Part shown: piece after piece, positions 1 to 4,897 of the stretch
Layout of the letters: the number at the start of each line of letters is the position of its first letter
Position numbering within the stretch: position 1 is the stretch's first letter
Assembly: GCA_002394525.1 (NCBI GenBank)
Contig: DGUF01000065.1
Span: 1 to 5,401 of the forward strand
Source of the DNA: Lachnospiraceae bacterium UBA4317
Lineage (GTDB): Bacteria > Bacillota_A > Clostridia > Lachnospirales > Lachnospiraceae
Direction of reading: 5' to 3'
DNA length: 5,401 nucleotides
Program-made: the position numbers and the translations under genes
Notes under the pieces: generated by a model
Database searches by the model: none
The model's input: the letters and a program-made list of their open reading frames with translations, nothing else
Told to the model about the DNA's origin: nothing

Positions 1-56
1 GACAGGTATTTTCAGTGCATGTAATCTGGTTTCATTAGATTTCCTTAAATAGAACA

Positions 57-63
57 CGGAGGG
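57..63 (+). promoter_or_regulatory. Ribosome binding site of the leader-SH3b protein
   Basis: CGGAGGG lies just before the ATG at 68, with five bases between GGAGG and the start codon. It fixes the start at 68 rather than at the in-frame ATG at 92, which has no purine-rich sequence before it. Confidence 0.75.
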
Positions 64-67
64 CATC

Positions 68-391
68 ATGGATCAATCATCAAAGAATATTATGGAAAAC
101 ACAAATGCCAGGATCGATGACGAGGTCCTGGAAAAGGCAGCCGGGGGAGCCAGCGCCTGGGAGGGCGGGGTAAAGACCGTGACAGGCATTCCGGGCTCGG
201 GCTATCTCCCGCTCAGAACAACACCGGAGCTCAATACCATGAATGAAAAGAAGGGCTTTGAGCTCCACAACGGAGATCAGGTCGAGGTCCTGGACAGGCC
301 GGTCATCAAGAGCGACGGCAACGCCTATGTCCTGGTCCACAGCCTGCGGTCGGATGGTTACGGCTTTGTCAACGCCAAATATCTGGATTGA
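68..391 (+). CDS. Small secreted-type protein: double-glycine leader plus SH3-like (SH3b) domain
   Basis: This 107-residue protein has two recognisable parts. Residues 1-27 resemble the double-glycine leader of bacteriocin-type peptides: IDDEVLEKAAGG at 16-27 ends in Gly26-Gly27, with hydrophobic or small residues at -12 (Ile), -7 (Leu) and -4 (Ala). In known families such leaders are cut after GG by the C39 peptidase domain of an ABC exporter, which would leave an 80-residue product here. Residues about 45-107 look like a bacterial SH3 domain: GYLPLRTTPELN near its start, GDQVEVLDRP, YVLVHS, and the closing GYGFVNAKYL. SH3b domains usually bind cell wall or peptides. The start is supported by GGAGG at 58-62, five bases before the ATG; Met9 has no ribosome binding site. 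No exporter or maturase gene lies in the window. The fold and leader are read from sequence; export and target are inferred. It could also be a bacteriocin-like or wall-binding effector. Confidence 0.8.
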   Translation: MDQSSKNIMENTNARIDDEVLEKAAGGASAWEGGVKTVTGIPGSGYLPLRTTPELNTMNEKKGFELHNGDQVEVLDRPVIKSDGNAYVLVHSLRSDGYGFVNAKYLD

Positions 392-549
392 CCAGGCCCC
401 GTTTTTAAGCGTATGCTCTCAGTCCGGCAGGGGGAAACAGCAGCCGATTAATAAGCTGTAAAAAGACAGGACCTGCTCCTAAAGAGGGCTTGACGAAAGC
501 ATATACTTATGATACGGTTTATTGCGTCTAATCAAATACAGCCATACAG
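392..549. other. Intergenic stretch with no supported gene
   Basis: Both strands were read for small genes and RNA structures. A weak 4-bp hairpin (383-395) spans the stop codon of the preceding gene, and five T residues follow at 402-406. This is too weak to call a terminator with confidence. A TTGACG hexamer at 490-495 and TATGAT at 508-513 look like promoter boxes, but only 12 bases separate them. Nothing else is convincing. Readthrough from the small gene into the riboswitch leader cannot be excluded. Confidence 0.4.
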
Positions 550-577
550 TTGAAACTTCCGGAATGGTTAATTTAAA
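550..577 (+). promoter_or_regulatory. Candidate sigma-A promoter for the riboswitch-symporter transcript
   Basis: TTGAAA (550-555) and TTTAAA (572-577) are separated by 16 bases and match the -35 and -10 consensus at 5/6 and 4/6 positions. The predicted start near 584 would place the riboswitch aptamer about a dozen bases into the transcript. The match is moderate and no start site can be seen directly. A transcript entering from further upstream remains possible. Confidence 0.3.
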
Positions 578-581
578 CAGA

Positions 582-603
582 CCGGGAGCGGATGTAGCTC
601 TGG
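582..603 (+). promoter_or_regulatory. Candidate anti-terminator strands flanking aptamer P1
   Basis: Two segments are complementary to the downstream terminator. CCGGGAGC (582-589) pairs perfectly with GCTCCCGG (726-733). AGCTCTGG (596-603), which contains the 5' strand of aptamer helix P1, pairs with CCGGAGCT (721-728) with one G-U pair. Either pairing would disrupt the terminator stem. The second also competes with P1, giving a route by which ligand binding could favour termination. The segments also pair with each other (586-589 with 597-600). Complementarity is seen; the switching role is inferred. Confidence 0.4.
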
Positions 604-678
604 AGAATCTCATTGTTGTTGAGTACCGAAGGTGCAAGGCGGGTCTTCCGTCGAAACTCTCAGGTTAAAGGACAGGGT
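597..678 (+). promoter_or_regulatory. Glycine riboswitch, single aptamer
   Basis: The conserved core of a glycine aptamer is present in order: CTCTGGAGA (598-606), ACCGAAGGTGCAA (625-637) and AAACTCTCAGG (654-664), ending in AAAGGACAGGG (667-677). Helices can be drawn: P1 as 597-602 with 673-678 including G-U pairs, a GAGA/TCTC helix joining the GGAGA and CTCTCAGG blocks, a CTCA/TGAG hairpin (609-623), and a GC-rich hairpin (638-652). Only one full aptamer is visible, so this is the singlet form, not the classic tandem. In known cases such elements sense glycine and control glycine cleavage or transport genes. The symporter starting at 847 is the obvious target. Sequence match is strong; the direction of control is not directly shown. 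Confidence 0.9.
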
Positions 679-713
679 CTTTATAAATGCAGTTTGTTTA
701 TAATGCCGAAATG

Positions 714-745
714 AAAGCCGCCGGAGCTCCCGGCGGCTTTATTAT
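714..745 (+). terminator. Intrinsic terminator in the riboswitch expression platform
   Basis: An 11-bp perfect stem pairs AAAGCCGCCGG (714-724) with CCGGCGGCTTT (730-740) around an AGCTC loop, followed by a T-rich but interrupted tract (TTTATTATGTT from 738). It lies about 35 bases after the aptamer and about 100 bases before the symporter start, the usual place for a transcription attenuator. The stem is very stable; the broken U tract could make termination incomplete. Confidence 0.75.
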
Positions 746-748
746 GTT

Positions 749-811
749 CCGGCAGTGAGCCCCTTTTCCGGGGGTGGACCTGCCGGCATGGCACGTTAAG
801 CCGGCCATGTC
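749..811 (+). other. Secondary hairpins between terminator and symporter ribosome binding site
   Basis: CCGGCAG (749-755) pairs with CTGCCGG (780-786), enclosing an inner CCCC/GGGG stem (760-774). A second hairpin can form from 785-792 with 804-811, or alternatively GCCGGC at 782-787 with GCCGGC at 800-805. These use overlapping bases and so exclude one another. They do not cover the ribosome binding site at 830-835. A role in mRNA stability or ribosome access is possible but not shown. Confidence 0.4.
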
Positions 812-846
812 AAGATCCAACATCTTTTCAGGAGGTATTATTCACC

Positions 847-2244
847 ATGCTGCTATCCACCGTACAGACGATCAACGCCTATCTCTCGGACTATGTCCTT
901 GTCATCCTGCTGATCCTGGTAGGAGTCTGGTACTCCGTCCGGACCGGCTTCATCCAGGTCCGCTGCTTCGGCGAAGGGATGAAAAAAGTTTTCGGGAGCC
1001 TCTCCCTCAACGGAGAAAAGCACAAAAAGGGCATGAGCTCCTTCCAGGCCCTGGCGACGGCCATCGCGGCCCAGGTCGGCACAGGCAATATCGTCGGTGC
1101 CTCCGGCGCCATCCTGACCGGCGGCCCCGGTGCCATCTTCTGGATGTGGGTCATCGCCTTTTTCGGCATGGCGACCATCTACGCGGAGGCCGTGCTGGCC
1201 CAGGAGACCCGGGTGCACGACGGTGAGCACCATATCCAGGGCGGACCAGTCTACTACATCAGGGCTGCCTTCGACAATTCCTTCGGAAAATTCCTGGCCG
1301 GCTTCTTTGCCGTCGCGATCATCCTGGCGCTCGGCTTCTTCGGCTGCATGGTCCAGTCCAATTCCATCGGCTCCACCATGCACACGGCCTTCGGCATCCC
1401 CTCCTGGACGGTCGGCGTCGTCCTGGTCATCGTCTGCGCGGTCATCTTTATCGGCGGCATGGAGCGCCTGGCCTCCGTCACGGAAAAGATCGTCCCCATC
1501 ATGGCGGCCCTCTTCCTGGCGGGCGGCCTGATCGTTCTGATCCTGCGGATCCAGTATCTTCCCGCTACCTTCGGGATGATCTTCCGCTATGCCTTCCAGC
1601 CCCAGGCCATCATCGGCGGCGGCTTCGGCATGGCCCTCAAGACCGCCATCTCCCAGGGCGCCAAGCGCGGCCTCTTCTCCAATGAGGCCGGCATGGGCTC
1701 CACCCCGCACGCCCACGCCCAGGCCATTGTACCGACCCCTCATGACCAGGGGATCGTCGCCATGGTCGGCGTCTTCATCGATACCTTTGTCGTCCTCACC
1801 CTCAACGCCCTGGTCATCATCTCAACGCTCTATACCTCCGGCGGGATCCTGGCTGACGGTTACACGGGGAATGAGGTCAACAGCGCGGGCGAAGTCATTG
1901 CCAAGGCCAACCTGGCCCAGACGGCCTTCGGCACCGTATTCGGCACCCGCTTCGGCAACATCTTCGTCGCCGTCTGCCTGCTCTTCTTCGCCTTTTCCAC
2001 AGTCCTGAGCTGGAACATGTTCGGCAAGATCAATGTGATCTACCTCTTCGGCAAAAAGGCCGTGATCGTCTACCAGATCATCTCCCTGGCCTTTGTCTTC
2101 CTCGGCACGCTCGCCTCCAACGACCTGGTCTGGGAGCTCTCCGACATGTTCAACCAGCTCATGGTCATCCCCAACTCGATCGCCCTCTTCGCCCTGACCG
2201 GCATGGTCCTGCGCGGGGCCAGAAAGGCGACCGGCTATCTCTGA
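847..2244 (+). CDS. AGCS-family sodium:alanine/glycine symporter
   Basis: This 465-residue membrane protein belongs to the alanine or glycine:cation symporter (AGCS) family, which imports these amino acids with sodium or protons. Its length is normal. Family signatures are intact: GTGNIVGASGAILTGGPGA at 78-96 followed by FWMW, GGPVYYI at 132-138, GAKRGLFSNEAGMGSTPHAH at 271-290, and the C-terminal blocks LSWNMFGK (387-394) and LMVIPNSIALF (438-448). Many hydrophobic segments run from about residue 15 to 455. AGGAGG at 830-835, eleven bases upstream, supports the ATG. The upstream glycine riboswitch makes glycine a likely substrate, although alanine cannot be excluded from the sequence. The gene appears to stand alone and ends at a strong terminator. 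Third codon positions are rich in C, which opens long meaningless frames on the other strand. Confidence 0.96.
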   Translation: MLLSTVQTINAYLSDYVLVILLILVGVWYSVRTGFIQVRCFGEGMKKVFGSLSLNGEKHKKGMSSFQALATAIAAQVGTGNIVGASGAILTGGPGAIFWMWVIAFFGMATIYAEAVLAQETRVHDGEHHIQGGPVYYIRAAFDNSFGKFLAGFFAVAIILALGFFGCMVQSNSIGSTMHTAFGIPSWTVGVVLVIVCAVIFIGGMERLASVTEKIVPIMAALFLAGGLIVLILRIQYLPATFGMIFRYAFQPQAIIGGGFGMALKTAISQGAKRGLFSNEAGMGSTPHAHAQAIVPTPHDQGIVAMVGVFIDTFVVLTLNALVIISTLYTSGGILADGYTGNEVNSAGEVIAKANLAQTAFGTVFGTRFGNIFVAVCLLFFAFSTVLSWNMFGKINVIYLFGKKAVIVYQIISLAFVFLGTLASNDLVWELSDMFNQLMVIPNSIALFALTGMVLRGARKATGYL

Positions 2245-2291
2245 TCCGCCCATCCTTCCGGCCGGTTCCAGGCAATTAGATAAAATTGATT

Positions 2292-2335
2292 AAAAAAAAT
2301 CCGGAGACTCATCATCAAAAGTCTCCGGATTTTTT
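2292..2335. terminator. Bidirectional intrinsic terminator between convergent genes
   Basis: CCGGAGAC (2301-2308) pairs perfectly with GTCTCCGG (2321-2328) around a 12-base loop, extended by A-T pairs on both sides. A run of A (2292-2299) precedes it and a run of T (2331-2335) follows. It therefore reads as a terminator on both strands, ending the symporter transcript and the opposing lipoprotein transcript. Confidence 0.92.
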
Positions 2336-2423
2336 CTTATATCGCCTGTATTCTATAGCCGCCTGACATAATCATGCTCCCTGATCAGGTTCTTTCATCC
2401 GACTTCCTGCTCAGACTATTTAT

Positions 2424-2455
2424 CAGAATCTTGATCATACAGAATCTCGATCATA
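2424..2455. repeat. 16-bp tandem duplication after the lipoprotein stop codon
   Basis: CAGAATCTTGATCATA (2424-2439) is followed directly by CAGAATCTCGATCATA (2440-2455), differing at one base. It lies in the 3' untranslated region of the minus-strand lipoprotein gene. It is probably a slippage or small duplication event; no function is apparent. Confidence 0.7.
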
Positions 2456-2460
2456 ATCGT

Positions 2461-3144
2461 TTACTTTGCGCTGTCGTATTCCTCCAGTCTGGTATTCATG
2501 ATCTCGTCCAGCTCCTCCGCGGTCCGGATCTCTCCCTCATATTCGATTCCCTTCACTTCCGGATGCTCTGTCATATACTCCTGCAGGTCAAACAGGACCA
2601 GGATCCTGTTGGCATCGATATTCTCCTGCAGCTCATCAGCAGGCATGCCGACCTTCTTGTACATGGCTTCTACAGAGGGCAGAAGCCTGTCTCCTTCCTC
2701 TGCAAACTGAGCATCCCTGATCGGATAGGTGCCCTTCTCTTTCCCCTGTTCATGGGTGAAAAGAACTACATCCTCGGAGCTGCTGACAAAAAGCAGCTGG
2801 CCGCTGTCATTCATTTTGTAATTATACTGAAACATATGCCGGATAAACCTGATCTCCTTCTGATCCAGGCTGTCTCCCTCATACAGGGTATTGTTGGACA
2901 TGATCTGGACCTCACCGCAGTCCATAAGGCCGGCATTGCGCTCCTTGATATATTCATTCTCCAGATCAGTGATCCCGAACCAGAGTTTGGTGTCATCATC
3001 CCCGACGGCATCCGCTTCCGTCTCCTGCACCGCAGTATCTTCCGGCGGGGAGTCCTTTTTTCCGGCGGGCGCGCAGGATGTGCACACAGCCATGGTCAGG
3101 ATCCCCGCAAACAGCAGATTTTTAAATACTCTTTCCTTCTTCAT
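2461..3144 (-). CDS. Putative lipoprotein of unknown function
   Basis: I do not recognise the family of this 227-residue protein. The N-terminus is a lipoprotein signal: positive MKKERVFK, hydrophobic residues 10-20, then CTSC with Cys24 as the likely lipidated residue, so it should be anchored on the outer face of the membrane. An acidic, disordered-looking linker follows (about 29-52). The rest (about 53-227) is a mixed polar domain with no visible catalytic motif. It includes LWFGITDLENEYIKERNAG (54-72), and its C-terminus is acidic and probably helical. The start at 3144 is chosen because GGAGG (3153-3157) sits eight bases upstream; an open frame continues to 3216 but would add 24 residues ahead of the signal peptide. 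It lies 165 bases downstream of cls on the same strand, so a link to envelope function is possible but unproven. GC appears lower than in the symporter. Confidence 0.85.
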   Translation of the reverse strand: MKKERVFKNLLFAGILTMAVCTSCAPAGKKDSPPEDTAVQETEADAVGDDDTKLWFGITDLENEYIKERNAGLMDCGEVQIMSNNTLYEGDSLDQKEIRFIRHMFQYNYKMNDSGQLLFVSSSEDVVLFTHEQGKEKGTYPIRDAQFAEEGDRLLPSVEAMYKKVGMPADELQENIDANRILVLFDLQEYMTEHPEVKGIEYEGEIRTAEELDEIMNTRLEEYDSAK

Positions 3145-3152
3145 TTTTTTCA

Positions 3153-3173
3153 CCTCCAGGCACCGGAGTGCCT
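3153..3173 (-). promoter_or_regulatory. UNCG-type hairpin abutting the lipoprotein ribosome binding site
   Basis: Read on the minus strand, AGGCAC-TCCG-GTGCCT (3173-3158) forms a perfect 6-bp stem with a C(UCCG)G loop, a member of the very stable UNCG tetraloop class. The GGAGG ribosome binding site (3157-3153) begins at the next base. If transcription starts near 3175, the hairpin would lie at the extreme 5' end of the mRNA, a position known in other bacteria to protect mRNAs from decay. The structure is seen; its effect is inferred. Confidence 0.55.
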
Positions 3174-3181
3174 CTGCGAAT

Positions 3182-3209
3182 CTTTTAGCTCCGGGCAATC
3201 GCGAGTCAA
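3182..3209 (-). promoter_or_regulatory. Candidate promoter of the lipoprotein gene
   Basis: On the minus strand, TTGACT (3209-3204, 5/6 to the -35 consensus) and TAAAAG (3187-3182, 4/6 to the -10) are 16 bases apart. The predicted start near 3175 gives a leader of about 31 bases. It lies immediately downstream of the 36-bp repeats. Readthrough from cls is an alternative. Confidence 0.35.
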
Positions 3210-3210
3210 T

Positions 3211-3302
3211 TGTCACGTCCCCACGGACTCCAAAAATGCGTCAGTCTGTCACGTCCTCACGGACTCCAAAAATGCGCCAGTCTGTTATGTCCCCTCTGAC
3301 TC
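3211..3302. repeat. 36-bp tandem repeat between cls and the lipoprotein gene
   Basis: Two adjacent 36-bp units (3211-3246 and 3247-3282) begin TGTCACGTCC and contain GGACTCCAAAAATGCG. They differ at only two positions. A third, degenerate partial copy follows at 3283-3302 (16 of 20 bases match). Bases 3201-3210 may be the worn end of another copy. On the minus strand each full unit contains a small inverted repeat, GTCC-GTGA-GGAC or GTCC-GTGG-GGAC. The units lie between the cls stop codon and the candidate lipoprotein promoter. They may be regulator binding sites, a remnant of a small repeat family, or slippage products. Confidence 0.8.
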
Positions 3303-3309
3303 ACCCGCC

Positions 3310-4881
3310 TCACATGAGGGGCGCGGTCCACTTGAGCAGGTCTCCTGTCACCCTGTAGGAGAGCTTTTCCTTTTTGATGTCCTCCTCAGTCACTTCCCTG
3401 CATTTTTCCAGGGTCTTCCGGAAATCCTCCTCGATCTGCGGGATGCAGTCTGTCCTGTACATGTAGGTCGCACACTCGAAGTGGTGGTAGAGGCTCCTGT
3501 AGTCCAGGTTGATGGTACCGACGACCGCCTTTTCATCGTCGCTGACAAAGACCTTGGCATGCACAAATCCGGGCGTGTACTCATAGATCCTGACACCGGC
3601 CTTGTGAAGGGCCCTGTAGTGGGTCTTGGCCAGAGAATAGGCAGCCTTCTTGTCCGGGATCCCTGGCAGGATCAGCCGGACGTCGACGCCGCGCAGGGCC
3701 GCGAAGCGGAGGGCCGCCTCGAGTTCCCCGTCCAGGATCAGGTAGGGGGTCATGATATGGACATAATCGGTGGCCCGGTTGAGGATATCCGTGTAGACGG
3801 CCTCTCCCGCCTTGTAATTGTCAAGGGGGCTGTCCGCGTAGGGCATGACATATCCCTTCGCGTCAGGGACCTCACTGACCGGGGCGGAAAGGAAGTTCTC
3901 ATAATCCGGGTCCGCCTCGTGCAGATTCCACATCTGCAGGAACATGAGGGTAAAGCTCCTGACGGCCGGGCCCTTGAGCATGACCGCCGTATCCTTCCAG
4001 TGGCCGAAGCGCTCGATGCGGTTGATGTACTCATCGGCCAGGTTGATGCCGCCGTTGAAGGCGGTCCTGCCGTCGATGACCAGGATCTTGCGGTGGTCCC
4101 GGTAATTGTAATGGGAGGACACAATGGGCATGATCGGAGAAAAAGCCCTGGCCCGGATCCCCTGTTTTTCCAGCAGCTTCCAGTAATCGGCCGGCAGGGA
4201 GGAGGTCTCGCACATGCCGTCGTACATGACCCGGACATCGACGCCTTCCTTTACCTTCCGGATCAGGATATCCAGGATGCGGCCCCACATATAGCCCTCG
4301 GTGATGATAAAGTATTCCATGAAGATGAACTTTTCAGCTTTTTCAAGTTCCTCCAGCATGGCCTCAAACATGTTTTCCCCGAGCGGAAAATAGGTCACCT
4401 GCGTCTTCTCATAGATCGGAAAGCACCCGCTGCGGTTGAGGTATCTTCTCAGGTCATCCGTCCCCTCGCCGTCCGTACTCAGGTCTGTGACCAGCTCAGG
4501 GTCCTGGACCAGGGCATTTTTTGTGCCGTCGATCTGCTTTTTGACCATTCGCGACAGCCTGCGGTGGCCGGCATTGGACTGGGTAAAGAGCAGGAGCAGG
4601 GCCCCGGTCGTCGGCACGAGTGACATGATCAGCATCCAGGACAGCTTGGCGGATGCATCCATCTCATTGTTAAAGAGGTAGACGATCATGACAAAGGAAA
4701 AGATCCAGTGCAGGGAAAGTATGGCGGAGTGCTTGCTCGCGGCCCATAAATAGAGGCCTGCCAGCATAAGGACCTGAAGCAGGAGCAGGGCTATGATCAG
4801 AAACAACCTGCTGAAGAGAAAACGCCCCAGTCCCTTCTTTACCGGCTTTGCAAGTCTGACAACATTTTCATCCATATCCAC
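3310..4881 (-). CDS. cls: Cardiolipin synthase (phospholipase D family)
   Basis: This enzyme condenses two phosphatidylglycerol molecules into cardiolipin and glycerol at the cytoplasmic membrane. With the chosen start it has 523 residues, usual for Firmicute Cls. Three hydrophobic segments (about 24-46, 51-74 and 78-101) form the membrane N-terminus; the third fits the PLDc_N region. Both catalytic HKD motifs are intact: His263-Lys265-Asp270 followed by GGIN (277-280), and His441-Lys443-Asp448 followed by GTIN (455-458). Other typical stretches are FMEYFII (187-193) and MTPYLILDGELEAALRFAAL (377-396). The start is a choice. GTG at 4881 is eight bases after GGAGGG (4895-4890), while ATG at 4875 is fourteen bases after it; the latter would give 521 residues. 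The 16-base gap to the upstream HD gene indicates cotranscription. No terminator separates it from the lipoprotein gene. Confidence 0.95.
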   Translation of the reverse strand: MDMDENVVRLAKPVKKGLGRFLFSRLFLIIALLLLQVLMLAGLYLWAASKHSAILSLHWIFSFVMIVYLFNNEMDASAKLSWMLIMSLVPTTGALLLLFTQSNAGHRRLSRMVKKQIDGTKNALVQDPELVTDLSTDGEGTDDLRRYLNRSGCFPIYEKTQVTYFPLGENMFEAMLEELEKAEKFIFMEYFIITEGYMWGRILDILIRKVKEGVDVRVMYDGMCETSSLPADYWKLLEKQGIRARAFSPIMPIVSSHYNYRDHRKILVIDGRTAFNGGINLADEYINRIERFGHWKDTAVMLKGPAVRSFTLMFLQMWNLHEADPDYENFLSAPVSEVPDAKGYVMPYADSPLDNYKAGEAVYTDILNRATDYVHIMTPYLILDGELEAALRFAALRGVDVRLILPGIPDKKAAYSLAKTHYRALHKAGVRIYEYTPGFVHAKVFVSDDEKAVVGTINLDYRSLYHHFECATYMYRTDCIPQIEEDFRKTLEKCREVTEEDIKKEKLSYRVTGDLLKWTAPLM

Positions 4882-4889
4882 AGTCAAGT

Positions 4890-4895
4890 CCCTCC
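4890..4895 (-). promoter_or_regulatory. Ribosome binding site deciding the cls start
   Basis: GGAGGG on the minus strand lies in the short gap after the HD gene. It is 8 bases from GTG (4881), 14 from ATG (4875) and only 2 from an in-frame TTG. Spacing favours GTG; codon preference favours ATG. The two candidates differ by two residues only, so the protein call is not affected. Confidence 0.6.
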
Positions 4896-4897
4896 GT

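Noticed and set aside
383..406. A terminator after the leader-SH3b gene.
   Set aside because: The stem is only 4 bp, overlaps the stop codon, and is separated from the short T run by six bases.
490..513. A promoter made of TTGACG and TATGAT.
   Set aside because: The 12-base spacing is too short for a sigma-A promoter, and no good -10 box lies at 16-18 bases.
541..600. A first aptamer making a tandem glycine riboswitch.
   Set aside because: The conserved CCGAAG and CAGG...GGAC blocks are absent upstream of 597, so only one aptamer is supported.
774..1226. A 150-codon plus-strand frame overlapping the symporter start.
   Set aside because: It is out of frame with a protein showing all AGCS signatures, lacks a ribosome binding site, and has Arg/Pro/His-rich shadow composition.
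853..1743. A 296-codon open frame on the minus strand.
   Set aside because: It is antisense to the AGCS symporter, with low-complexity G/A/D/E-rich composition, and is explained by the strong third-position C bias of the real gene.
3211..3302. A CRISPR array, because the repeat unit is 36 bp.
   Set aside because: The units are directly adjacent with no spacers, there are fewer than three full copies, and no cas genes are visible.
2374..4623. A 749-codon open frame on the plus strand.
   Set aside because: It runs antisense across the lipoprotein and cls genes, whose minus-strand proteins have a clear lipoprotein signal and intact HKD motifs. It has no ribosome binding site and reads through the intergenic repeats, where the 36-bp unit simply keeps the frame open and gives a 12-residue repeat.
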